Origin: Sarcocystis neurona | Taxonomy: Eukaryota > Apicomplexa > Conoidasida > Eucoccidiorida > Sarcocystidae | NCBI GenBank assembly: GCA_000727475.1 | Contig: KL647302.1 | Coordinates: 1,931,234-1,995,233, forward strand | Direction: 5' to 3' | DNA length: 64,000 nucleotides | In this document: piece after piece, positions 22,401 to 33,502 of the stretch | How positions within the stretch are numbered: the stretch's first letter is position 1 | Layout: each line of letters begins with the position of its first letter | Notes under the pieces: model-generated | What the model was told of the DNA's origin: nothing | Databases searched by the model: none | The model's input: only the letters and a program-made list of their open reading frames with translations | Program-made: the position numbers and the translations under genes

Positions 22401-25400
22401 CATACAAGTGTATCATCTACGTGTGCAGTGTTGCAATTTGTGTAAGGGACGCCCCCATTGCAAAGTATTGCGACGACGGCGCCGCGACATCAGGGGCAGA
22501 CGCAGCACCGCAGCACTCGCATACAGAAGCAGTGTCATCGGTCACTAGCAGCTCCTGCATACCGAAGCAGCCATAGCAGCAACAGCCACATCATTTCTTC
22601 GGCACAGACAAAATAAATCGACAGGCGCAGCAGCAGCACCATTTGGAGCAAGACGACCAAACGCGGCAGCAGCACCCGTAGCAGCAGCCTCCGAAGTAAG
22701 AGAAGATCTAAAATCAGGAACGGCCCACATCCGGCGGCAGCAGGATGCTAGCAAAAAGCGCATTACCGATGCGGCGGCGCACCCTCTGCAGCGACGCAGT
22801 TTCTGTGAGGGAAGGCGGCATGGCCACCAGCAGCAGCACGCCCGACGCATTACGTGTAGGCAATCTCAGTATCCCGCAGCCCTACCGGCAGCAGCTAACA
22901 CTCGCTTCGCTAAGCAGCGGTAAAAGCAGGATGAATGCGTAGCACCAGCGGATTACAGCCAGCATATCCGTTATTACGCAGCAGCCGCAGCAGCTGCACC
23001 AGTGACAGCAGCTGTAACGTCCCCCAGCAGCAGCAGCAACACAGCAGTCGCATGAGGAGAGCACAGCTGCGGATGCCAGTAACAACAGCAGCAGTCAGCA
23101 CCAGTAACAGAAGGAACCGTGATTACATTTAGCAACAGCAGCAGCACGAAGGACCTCTGGTGACGTACTGCGACAGGGTGAGAGTACAGCGCCACCATGC
23201 CTTGGATTTTCTCATCGTAGTAATCTCTCTGACTATCCAACGAAGCAGCGAGCATCTGGTTGAATTCTGTTATCCACCCGTTGACTTTTCGCCAGCACTG
23301 GCTGCCGCTTCCCCCCGATCCTTCGCCGAAACTGCTTCTTTCCATTTCTGCTTCTTCGCTCCGAAAACTCCCTCGACTACAACGGGTACCAGCTGGCGCA
23401 GCATGTGTTCCTCGTGCTGCTCCTGCTCTCCCTGCTGCTGCCGTCGTTGGTCCTGCGACTGCTGGGGTTGGTTCTGCGTAAGACAGTGGCTGAAGGCTGG
23501 TGCACGGGATGCTGCAGGGAGCTGACTGGACAGGCGTGCACTGGAGCTGCTGCATCGTATGCTCCTGTCGCCGATCGACGTCCATAGTATCCGTGTCTCC
23601 ACCCGCGGCAGCTGCGACCGCAGGAAGCGGTTTCTTCTCTTCACTAGCCTGAACCTCCAGAGCAGCGTGAATGATTCTGCACGCCCCACATAAGTTGTGC
23701 GCCTCTTTTGGACACTTCAACAAACGCTGTTGCTGCTCTTCGTGCTCTTGACGGAGGTGCTGCGTCTCCTGGTGATGCTGCGGTCTCTCCTGCTGCTGTT
23801 GCTGGTGCTCGCCTCCTTCTGCTCCTGTTCCTGTGTCTGTCGCCGCAGGCGTTGCTCCTCCTGCTGTTTCTTCTGGTGCTGCTGCTGCTGCTGTGGATTC
23901 TGCTGTCGTTGCTGCAGGAAACATCTCTCCGCCGCAGCACGAGCAGTGAGACAACACGAGACTCTTGCCTGCGTTGCTGCCTGGAGACGGGTCACTGCTG
24001 CCTACATCTGCTGCAGCTGCTTCGTCTTTTATTTTTTGTTGCAGCAGCGCGGCCTTTGCGTGGCATCGCTCCTGCACTACGAAATGCACGTAGCCTCCGC
24101 TGGGAAAATCCCATACTCGCTCTGTTTCCAGCTGCAACCCGTACCAACAGCCCCGTCAAGGGTTTGGCAGCGCCCCACACACAGGCACCAGCAAACGCAT
24201 GCAGGAACCGCAGACACAAGAAGCAACGAATGGCTTGACATTACCTGCAGCAGCAGACGTTAAGACTCCAACAGATGCACGTAGCAGGAAAACCAAGCAG
24301 AAGCAAGCAGCAGGAGTAGTTACACCGCACCAAATGCAAACAGCAACAGACGCGGATCGACGCAGATCATGCTCACTGCAGCAGGTGCACGTAACAGCAG
24401 ACGAACGACAGCAAACGCAGCCAGCAGCAACGACAGACAGAAGTGTGTGCACGCAGGAGCGACCGGGACACACGAAGCACCACAAACGACAGCTACACCA
24501 GAATAAGCCCAGCAGCGCATGCAGCAGCAAAGTGATTAGATAAAAGCAATACCGCAGACAGCCGCCCGCACCAAGGGTGACACGTCTACACACCACGCAG
24601 CAACGAACAACAGAAGCAGCGACTAGTACAATAAACAGCAGCACCATCGGCAGCATGCAGCACACAAAAGCACGCAGCACGCAGAAGCAGCAGACAGCGA
24701 GTAGAAGCGATTCCACACAGGGTGCTCTGCGTACTTCTAAAGCATGCGTGTGCATTGTTTCTTCGAAGTGGAGCTGTGCGTGGCCCTTGACGCGTCCGTA
24801 AAGATGCTCGCGCTCCTGCTGCTGCTTTTTCAAGGAGGCTTCTCCCTCCGTCGCTGCTCCTACTGCGGACTTTCGTATGCAGTTCAAATCCTCTCCCTGC
24901 TGCTGCTGATGTTGCTGTTGGTACTGTCGCTGCTGCTGGAGGATCTTTTCTTGCGGCTCCACGTGCTGTTGGTGGTCGCGCCACGGCCACAGCTCGGAGT
25001 AAGGGAGGAAAGGTGCCAATACTGTGTTTTCCCCCTCCGTTTCCTCTCCACCTTCTTTCTCGTGTACTCCTTTTCCCTCTTCTCTTTCTTGTCCTTCTTC
25101 CTGTCCTTCCTCTCCTTTCCGATTTTCTTCGGGTTCTGCCTCTTCCACCTTCACGTGAAAGGCTGCTTGCTTTCCATTGCAGTACAGATGACAGGCTTCC
25201 TCATCAGCTACTCCTGCATCGTCTGGGTGGAGTTTTTCTTCAAATCCTTGCATTAATGCTGGTGCTGCTGTGTCTGGTGTTGTGGGTGCAACTGCTGCTT
25301 TCGCTTGTGTTACTGCGGAAGGTATCACGTCTCGCGCTGCTGCCGTCGCTGCCTCTGCAGTCACCGCCATTTCACCGCTGTTTCCTTCCTTTGCTGCTGC

Positions 25401-28400
25401 GCTTCCAGCTTCTGCTGCTGCTGGGATGCAGCTCCTGACGCCGACGGCGTTGACCTCAGCAGAAGCAGTCTCCGCAGAGGCAGCAATAACGCCTCCTGCA
25501 GCAATCGCAGTAATGCTACTTTCTGCACCAGCAACAGCGGTGTCTTCTGCAGCAGCGTCACTGGCACCGCCTGTGACAGCAGCAGCAACAGCCGCCGCAG
25601 GATTGGCACGATCACCTCGATCGGGTGGCACACGAGGAAAGACGTCACCACATCCAACAAAGCCGCAGAGTAGGCAGACCCGTACGCCCTCAGCAGAGCC
25701 ACATACGAAGCATAGCCACGGCTGGTGGGGGTGCTGCTGATACCGGCATACAGGGCAGGAAGCATCACTCCATTCTCTTAAGCAGCTGGAGTGGAACGAG
25801 TGACCACATAAGACAGTAACCACCACTCCAGGTGTGCTGCTGCTGCTGTTCATACCGCCACTCCCGTTGCTGCCCGAGGCACTCTGCCCGCTGTCGGTGT
25901 TCCTGTTACAGTTGTAGCCACCAGTGGTGGAACTGCTCTCGTGGGAGCTGCTGCTGTTGTGACTTTCACTGCTGCAGCTGTTGCTGCTGTGGCTGCTGCC
26001 GTCGAAGCGGCTGCAGCTACTGCTGTCGTACAGGTCACTACTATCGTAGCTGTCGTTCACATTGTAGGCAATTTTGCTGCCTACGTCACTGCTGCTGCTG
26101 ATGCAGCTGCAGTGGTCAGCAGCAAATGTGGGACGCACACCGGAATGTACAGCAGCAGCAGGCGGGTGAACAGTAGCAGCAGACTCTTGATTTGCAACGG
26201 CACCAGCAGGAGAAGACGCCCTTATGTGCCCGTGGCCGCCCGCGTTCACGACGTCCTGCGGCTTGTCGGTGCTGCACGTGCTGCTGCCGCTGCTGCTGCT
26301 TCGACAACTGCTCCTGCTGCTCCAGTCGCTGCTGTTGTTGCTGCTTCGATGGCAGGAATGGGGTTGGCAAACTGTAGCACCCGGAGCGGCGTTTAGGGAA
26401 TCTTCAGATCCCCTTCTGCTGCGTCGTCCTCCTCCTCCCTTCTCATCCGCTGCTCTTGCTGTCACTATCTTCCCTGCTACCGCTGCTCCTCCAACGACAA
26501 CTCCTGCTTCTGTTGCCTCTGCGACGGTGTCCACTGTATCTGTTCCTGTTCCAAAAAGCGCGGGCGCGTTCGTTGCTGAACCGACCACTGTACCGGCCGG
26601 CGGAGAGCTGTCCTGCTGAGCTGCAACAGACCGAGCAACGGGAATAACCACGCGTTCCAAGCAAACAGCGCAGAACTGCTGCTGCTGTGCATCTTCTTCC
26701 TGCCCCCGCAGGAGTAGCCAATAAGCTCCATCGTCCTCTCTGTTATCAAGCGTCAGGTTGCTGCTCCCTCCTCTACTAATAAACACCTCTCCAATCCTGC
26801 TGTTGGCGACGTCGCCCACCCGTTTACTGGTGCTCTTGCTGCGGCTCTTATTGCCGTTGCTACTGCTGTTGCTGCCGATGTTGTTCCTGTGGGTGCTTCC
26901 GCTGAGGGTACAGCGCTGGCCGGGTTCCTTCGCCTGAGACTGCCTCCCGCCTCCCTGCTGAACCGCTGCGCCCTGCGCCGCTGCTGCTTCAGAGTCTCTG
27001 CTGCTGCCAGATGCACCTTTCTCCCCTTCCCCCGCGTCGCACTTGTTGGTCGTCGTGTCTGCGCTACAAGCACACGCTCTGCTGCTATCCACTTTCCGGG
27101 TGGATGGAGTGGGAGCAGCCGCCGCCTTGCCGCTGTCTGTTGTTCGTGCTGGAGCGGCACACGGAGTCTTGCTGCTCTTCGTCTCACAGTCAGCAGCAGC
27201 AGCCGCACCAGTAGGGGTCCTGCCGCCGCCTGTCTCCTCTACCGCAGCGGCACGCGATCTGCTGTTTTCGCTGTCACGTGCGTCAGCAGGGCCCACACGT
27301 GTTCTGCTAGATTTCTCATCGTGTGTCCTTGCACGTGCTGAACGCCTTGTCCTGCTTTTGTGCTTAGTGTGTGGACTGGCAGTAGTAGCGCCGCTGTCTG
27401 CGACTGTGGGAGCAGAAGCAGCAGCAGTGCCTCGAGTGCTGCCGGTATTGGTAGTGTTGTTTCTGCTGGTGTAAGTGGCGTCAGTGGGAGGGTGGATTTG
27501 TATGTGTTTCACAAGCCTGAGCTCACATGTAGGCGCAGCGTGATACTCGTCCCCAACAAAGAAGCAGCGACCGCCCAGCGCAGCGATAGCAGCAAGTGCA
27601 GTAAATCTGCTGCAGTAGAGCAGCACAAGGTATTCAGCAGCCGTGGGGCCGTGCAGCACCTTCGCGTGCTCAAACACGAGGGCACCACCCATTGATAAAA
27701 AATCACAAAACTCCGCCGGAGAAAGAGAAGCGGGGACACGGGGTGCAAGCAGCAGACATCTCTCCTGGAGCCACTCCTCTGCTGTAGAACCGCAACTCCT
27801 GCACCTACCCATATAATGACCACGTAGCCCGCAGCCACTAGTGCTGCTGGATACCTCCCCGCCCACCTCAAAACGCCCTATTCTTCTTGTTACTGCCGTC
27901 GCTACCGCTGCAGCTGACGTTGCGTCTGCCGCCGCTGCAGTCCCCCCTGCCGCTTCTTCCCCTGTTTTCGTTCCGCTGCCTGTTGTCGCTGCTGCTGCTG
28001 CATTGGGTGGCCGCAGGTGCTTTGCTGCTTGTGTAAAGTGCGGGCTTGCATAGCAGCCAGGAGGCCGCGGCGTAGCGCCAGCAGCAGCCTGCAGCTGCCG
28101 TAGCAGCCGCGCGGCAGAGACAGATGACGGGGTGAGATAGTAGTGAATCTCTCCACTGATTCGTTCAATTGCAGGATTACCACACCAGAAGGAGGTTACA
28201 CGCGTCAACAACGAAGGACTTGCCGTTCCCGTGGCTGCTGCCTTTTCTGGTAACTTCGGCGTTTCTGTCGCCGTTGGAGCAGACGCGGGAGCTCCGGTTC
28301 CGACGGCCGTCACTGCGGCCGAAAAAAATAAGGGTGCGAAAACCAAGTCGCAGCAACGCTTATGCTCCTGCTGCCGCTGTCCAAACCGCTGCTGCTGTTC

Positions 28401-28403
28401 CAT
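19453..28403 (-). CDS. BRAP: BRAP2-type RING/UBP zinc-finger ubiquitin ligase
   Basis: Firm minus-strand exons: 28403-24735, 24131-23169, 21388-21302, 20832-20702 and 19555-19453. As chained they give about 1,650 codons, against about 590 residues in human BRAP2. Residues 69-90 (SFWCGNPAIERISGEIHYYL) match the BRAP2 N-terminal motif, and about 214-304 the RRM-like part. The RING begins with CAVC at about 577 and resumes with LCGHSFHSSC..SCPVC at about 864-887. The UBP finger begins CFVC..CLLCGFVGC at about 897-918 and resumes with GHAQLHFEETMHTH near 1205. Exon 2 continues LETERVWDF..YVHF. A coiled coil follows. BRAP2 binds Ras and KSR in animals and carries ubiquitin-ligase activity; the yeast homologue is Etp1. 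Start: first ATG after an in-frame stop. The C-terminus is uncertain: the frame ends at 19453, or splices on to 17183. Confidence 0.88.
21526..21548. repeat. (TA)n microsatellite
   Basis: A pure alternating TA run of about 22 bases lies in a BRAP2 intron or spacer, flanked by RY-alternating ACGTACGT. Confidence 0.85.
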
Positions 28404-29781
28404 CTGCGGATGCTGCTCCTGCACTCCCTGATACTGCTATTCCTCCCGTTCCTCCAGCACCCGCTGCTGCGGCCTCTGTTGCTGCACTTTGTGTCGCTGC
28501 TGGTTTTGTTGCTCTTGCAGTTCGTGCTGCTGCAACTCTAGTCGCTCCGACTGTTCACGTTGCTGCTTCTGTTGCCGTTGTCGCCGCTTGTGCTGCTTCC
28601 GCCGCTGCGGACGCCCCTGCTGCGTTGGCGCTGCAGTCGGTTCTGCGTTTGCTCCAGCTGCGGCAGGTGCAGAAGCAACCGTAGCACTTCCTGAAAACAC
28701 ACGAGAGGCACAGTGCGTAGAAGCAGCGGCCTCAGCACCCGCATCACCAGCAAACAAAAGGAGAAGCAGCAGGCGGACACCCAGCAGCAGAAGCACGGGG
28801 CAATCTGCAGCAACAGCGAAACCATGAGCGGGACCCCCGACAGCAAGGGCAGAACACGCAGTGCAGCAGCGGCAGGGAGACGTGCGCAACAAGAATTATC
28901 ACTCGCGCGCACGAGCACGCGAAAAGCTATTAGACAGCGGCGGACGTGTGAACAGTCGCATAAAAGAGAGAATACCTCTACAACCGAGACGCGTCTTCGT
29001 GCAGATGCACACACATATGTAGACGAAGAAAATTGTGGCATCACAGTAGATCTTTGCCTTGTCTTGAAATTAAACAGGGTCTTCTGCCACCCTAAGCATA
29101 CATCCTATGCTGTACATGTGTAAGTGTGTACTTCTTCATGTGGGCATCACCACACACATACGACAGTTACGGCAGCAGGCATCCGCCGAGCGGTGACTCG
29201 CGGCGGTGCAGGGTCACCAAAGGCAGCGGATCTTCTCTGGAAAGCCTGCACAGCAGACGGGCAATGTGGTACACACAAGCTGCTTCTTGAATGCGCTCTG
29301 CGTGCTGCTGGTCGGGAAACAAACACGAAGGGGAACAACGGAGGACACGAAAAGAGGAACATGGTGCTGGAGGAGAATGAAAAAAGGAGAGCGCACCCCC
29401 TGTTGCTGCTGGAGACGCGTGATTGTTGGAAGCGTTTGAGGTGTGCTGTTGGTGCCGCGGGCTGTTCAGCAGCGGCCTCCACATCGAAAGCGAGCTGTAC
29501 TACGCAGCATCAACAAAGTAACACAGCACACAAAAGTCTCTGCATGCACACGTGTGTAGCAACCGTAGACGCGTGCGCGGGCACGCTCACATCTACATAG
29601 ATACCTATGTACGTCCACGTCCGCACACACACATACGTCCACAAATGTAGACACGTATCGTGACGTATGACACTCGGCACTCGAAAGATTATAGCAAGTG
29701 AACGCAAGTCTAACTGTTTGAAGCCCGAACTGCAGGCAGTGTAACCCACGCCCCCTCACACACACATATATTCGTGCAGCC
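28404..29781. promoter_or_regulatory. Spacer between BRAP2 (minus) and a plus-strand candidate gene
   Basis: Bases 28430-28900 are CAG/CTG-rich and open on both strands. The minus reading is Gln/Arg-rich and could be a 5' exon of BRAP2, but an in-frame stop separates it from the ATG at 28403. A plus-strand frame at 29124-29600 is charged in its middle (GGHEKRNMVLEENEKRRAHP) and might be an isolated exon; no start or junction was resolved. Bases 29580-29770 are alternating CA/TG sequence. The segment probably contains divergent promoters. Confidence 0.3.
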
Positions 29782-30309
29782 ATGACGTTTCCACACCAAG
29801 ACGTCCTTGGCGCAGCGACGGCAGCACAAGCGAGACCCACTAAACCGCGCAGTTTCTTCTACTTCGGCAAAGAAGAACAGCCACAGCTAACACGAATGCG
29901 TGAATCCGTGCAAATCCGTAAGTGTATGCAGAGAGACATCCAACACGTACATTCTTATCTACGGTACACACATAAATGGTCACACACAACTTCAAGATGT
30001 GGTCGCACACACGCGCAGGCACTCTGGTCGGGAGGACCAGCGCGTCATCATCGCTAGAGCTGTTAGCAATTCTCCTGTTCACCCCATCCACCCCCTCTCA
30101 GCCGCAGGATGGAGAGGTTGAGGGCTGTGTAAGCTGATGGGTGGCGGAGAGCACTGACTACAAAACATCGGAAAACACACTTGAAGATACTTACTCATGC
30201 AGAGATGCACTATCTACGTTTGCGGACGCAGGTGACTCTAAACGCTTATACGAGAGCAGTTGGCTTATTTATTCAGCTGGGACTTCTCGTATATTCAGCA
30301 TCTGCGTAA
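29782..30309 (+). CDS. Small membrane protein candidate, 3 exons, 107 aa
   Basis: Exons are 29782-29917, 30019-30128 and 30232-30309, together 324 nt including a TAA. The donors are ATCC|GTAAGT and TGT|GTAAGC, and the acceptors are CGCGCAG and GGACGCAG. Phases 1 and 0 match. The product starts MTFPHQDVLGAATAAQARPT, has a polar first half, a middle hydrophobic stretch LELLAILLF and a C-terminal hydrophobic segment AVGLFIQLGLLVYSASA. That arrangement resembles a tail-anchored membrane protein. No family was recognised. Good splice sites and consistent phase favour it, but the exons are short enough to be chance. Confidence 0.42.
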
Positions 30310-30369
30310 TGCGGGAGAGGTACTTGCGACACGCACATAAGAAACCGCGCAGGTTCATTGCTCGGTCTA

Positions 30370-30543
30370 AAGACGGTGTACTTCGTACGTGTGGCCATGT
30401 CGAATGAGTACAGAACTATTCGGGTAAAGCTAGCAGGTGCAGCCGTCCACATCACATTAACTTCGAAGACTTTGGAGGCTGCGGAGAAAGAGGACTCCCG
30501 AATCGTTCTTCATAATTGCACGACAATACGGTTACCTTCGTAG
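30370..30543 (+). CDS. Candidate exon with both strands open
   Basis: The plus reading (VAMSNEYRTIRVKLAGAA, later LEAAEKEDSRIVLH) ends at a TAG at 30543 and is polar and strand/helix-like. The minus reading of the same DNA, after an acceptor TTTCTCCGCAG, gives KVFEVNVMWTAAPASFTRIV and is also open with a possible donor CAA|GTACCT near 30320. I cannot decide the strand; the plus composition looks slightly more protein-like. Confidence 0.25.
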   Translation, partial: KTVYFVRVAMSNEYRTIRVKLAGAAVHITLTSKTLEAAEKEDSRIVLHNCTTIRLPS

Positions 30544-30670
30544 TATGGTGGGAGCTGCAGCCAGCGCGAGGAATAGTATCTCCGAGTGAAGATACTATTC
30601 CTATTTTGTCACGAAGTGACACAAGGGCACACTAGTGTATTTCAGGGAAGTCATATGGTAAACGCGTAGC

Positions 30671-31209
30671 CTAAAAGTATTTGTTCCACTCGAACAACCT
30701 ATTATGCATAAAAAGGAGCAGCGCCTGAAAAAAAAAGAGCACGTAAGCTCAGGGCTTCTAACACAAGCGCGTATGTAGATACTGACTTCCCCAGCACTGC
30801 GTCGTTATGACGTGGTGGGATGAACAACTGCTTGCACGTCCGTACGATACGCCAGAACCATTCTACGGCCAGATGTTGAAACGTGTATACTAGTATATAT
30901 GTGTTTATGATACGACATAAACATACGTATGTAGATACTCACGGGAAATGCGTATACTCCCAGCGTTTCCCTGGCAAGGCGCTGCGGCCTCAGTTTCGGG
31001 GTACGTTGTGGTGCGACGTTTACTACACCCTCGCATTTGTTGCCAACGCTTCCCTGGGGACGGGCAGCAGACTCATGTGTAAGAACACTGTTCAGTGCGG
31101 CGTTTATTAACGAGCCTTTCGCTGGTCTTTCGCGGTTTGCAGGACAGTACCTTGTAGCTGACACCCTCGGCCGACACGGCTGAATATTTAGTTCCAACCG
31201 CAATTTCAT
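30671..31209 (-). CDS. Small two-exon minus-strand candidate, 106 aa
   Basis: Exon 1 runs from an ATG at 31209, preceded directly by an in-frame TAA, to 30943 with donor CCC|GTGAGT. Exon 2 runs from 30724, after a long pyrimidine run ending TTTTTCAG, to a TAG at 30671. The phase-0 junction is in frame. The product is basic (MKLRLELNIQPCRPRV start) and ends with a short hydrophobic stretch ALLLFMHNRLFEWNKYF. It overlaps an equally open plus-strand exon (about 30970-31080, donor ATGT|GTAAGA), so only one of the two is likely real. Confidence 0.3.
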
Positions 31210-31248
31210 TTACACATTACGGAGATATATGAATGCATGTTGTTGCAG

Positions 31249-31793
31249 GGTTTCTTTACACGTGCTTACGCTTTCGGTGTCCGAATCGTAGTTGTTCGCG
31301 CATGCAGTGTGTCGCATGCGCGCAGGTAACTCTGGCTAGTAGAAGGTCCGCCTGTGCGTATGCAGAGACGGTGTTTCGCGGTGTATCGCTGAGAAACTGG
31401 AGCCCTCCAGATTGCGTTTCACATACCGATAAGTATTCGTCGTTAAACTAGTACAGAAGCCGTGAAAAAGAAGAAGCTAGGTAGGAAGCAGGAGGTGAGT
31501 TCATGGAGGAAAGGGTGGAACAGACAGAGCAGTGCACTGGATAGACCAGCCTGTGCCAAGGTCTCGCGGGACGCATACGCGCTGCAGTAGGGTGCATGGC
31601 TCAGAATATTGTGTGCAAAAACATTCAGCTTGCGCTGTGAAGTCCCAACGAAAGCTACTGCATGTGTACGTGCTTGCATGGGTTATATTAACATTTGTGC
31701 TGCAGGAAAGCGCTACAGTGGCTCCACCTACGAATGGGAGATGCAGAGCGGAGGCTAGTGGTCACGTGCTCCTGTACCTGGTTCGTGTTCTGA
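31249..31793 (+). CDS. Two 3' exons of a plus-strand gene, unknown
   Basis: Exon 31249-31325 follows TGTTGTTGCAG and ends at CGCAG|GTAACT. Exon 31706-31793 follows TTGTGCTGCAG. In the better reading (phase 0 in, phase 2 across) the product ends KALQWLHLRMGDAERRLVV and stops at 31793. A second reading, one base shifted, is also open across both exons and ends near 31816. The 5' exons are not resolved; one candidate is about 30970-31080 on the plus strand. No family was recognised. Confidence 0.33.
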
Positions 31794-31980
31794 GGTGTGC
31801 GTATACCAAGAGGTAAACTGTAACGCACCACGGGTCGCCGCCTTTATAAGTACGTCTCATCCAAAACGTAAAGCGAGCGCTGGGGCCATCAGGCCCATGA
31901 AGCATAGAAAGGCTCTCATGCACTCTATTACCGCAGAAAGGATGATCTAGCGATAACGCAACAGGAATGCCACGGGGCCG

Positions 31981-32437
31981 CTAACTGCTCGTGCGGCCGA
32001 CTTTTGGTTGCGAAGGCTCGTCTCGCACGCCTATGCAGCCCAAAGAGTGCTCGGTGAACCGAAGCGCACAATGACTCTTCTTGTTAGGAAGACCCCGAAC
32101 AACAACGGCACAACTTTTTTCCGGCCTGCAGGCTACTTCCTCTGTCAGAAGTGCTCTGCTTGGCTGAAGCTGCAGCGAGAAGGCAGCTGCCTCAGCAAGC
32201 CATGCACCGAACGCTGAAGCTGTCTGAGTGAAGGAGTCGATGGAAGGTTCTATAAAATATTTTCCAACTGGGTCCCCTCTCAGGGAATCAAGTGGTCTCA
32301 TTTGTGGTAGATCGTACCCTCGTGCAGGGTCCTCCAGCGGAAGCTTTGTAAAGCTGCCGTGTACTTTTTTCTTGAACCCTTCGGTGGCGTTGCGTTTGCT
32401 GTAGGCACGTCGTCTTCCTTCTACGGAATCTCAGCAG
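31981..32437 (-). CDS. Uncharacterised protein, long open exon
   Basis: The minus strand is open for about 152 codons, from an in-frame TGA near 32440 to a stop at 31981. That is long for chance at this GC content. The composition is protein-like throughout: a basic start (RRRAYSKRNATEGFKKKVHG), a Pro/Asp/Gly-rich middle (LPLEDPARGYDLPQMRPLDS), then DPVGKYFIEPSIDSFTQTA and an Ala-rich helix. The first in-frame ATG is at 32301, but the sequence before it looks equally coding, so an upstream exon probably supplies the start. No signal peptide or known domain was seen. Confidence 0.48.
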
Positions 32438-32541
32438 TGGTCGGGGCACCGGAACTGGGGTCTGCCTGATGTAGACGGTTGCTGCGTCCTCACAAGATAA
32501 CTGCGAGCTTCAAGTAATACCCCCCGAATTTTTGACGCTAC

Positions 32542-32945
32542 GCACGATCTGTAGTAGGACAACTCCCAAAGGGACACATGTCACAGAGTGGGAGGTAACA
32601 AGGTACGCTGCTTTTTAGTGTGCACATTAAAACCACACACTGGAGAAGCAAGCACAACAGAGAGCGTATTAGGCATATTGCGCCTTGCGGTCGAGTGCGT
32701 AAGAGTTACAAACACAGCAGCACGTGGGATTTTCTTACAGAAGGCACGATCTGTAGTAGGGCAACTCCCAAAGGGGCATTTGTCGCAGAGTGGGAGGTAA
32801 CACAGTACCTTGGTTTTTCAGTGTACACACTAAGATCACACATCGAAGACGCAAGCGCAACAGAGAGCGTCTTAGGCATATTGTGTCTTGCATTCGACTG
32901 TGTAAGAGTCACAAAGACAGCAGCACGTCAGGCATTTAGCTGGGG
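32542..32945. repeat. Tandem duplication, two 202-bp copies
   Basis: Copy 1 starts at 32542 and copy 2 at 32744; both begin GCACGATCTGTAGTAGG. They align without gaps over about 200 bases with roughly 85% identity by eye. Each contains the shared blocks CAACTCCCAAAGGG, AGAGTGGGAGGTAACA, CAACAGAGAGCGT and TTAGGCATATTG. On the plus strand both copies encode a similar peptide (TESVLGIL then CVRVT.TAAR), but the frames differ because 202 is not a multiple of three. Confidence 0.85.
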
Positions 32946-33502
32946 TGTGACGCGGGCATTGACAGCTGTCTTATTGTCTCGTCCACAGCTTTGGAACGCT
33001 TAAATGCATGTTCGTCGCATCATGCGACTTTTCCGTTGAAGACGCGTGAAAGAGCAAGCAACTCTGTCACAGTCCTGTTCTCTTGAAGTCAAGAATGTAA
33101 TCCGGAAAACTCGTTCCTTTTTGGAGGAATTTTTGGAAGTAATAGTATGCAGAGCCGTTTCTTCGTGCACCTTGGCGCATCCACCAAGGGGTTTGCCGTT
33201 ATTGTTTGTGTTTGCTTGCTTCTTGCACCCCCTCAGTCAAGCATGACGCGGAAACAGCCGACTCGACATACAGCCAGCTATAGTCTCCCAAGTGCTTGGA
33301 TAATGAGGCTGCATAGCAGCTGTAGCCACTAAAACGCCACAGAGGGAGAACCGTACAAGGAGACCTGCCTGCTGCGTGAAAGCTGCATACGGGCTGAACG
33401 GGTTTCTCCTCAGCCATGAAGTGCAGCAGCCATAAGAGAACAGGGAGGTTTGATTCATTTGGATATAATCTTCGTCACGTCAGGCACCTTTTCAGGGGAG
33501 GT

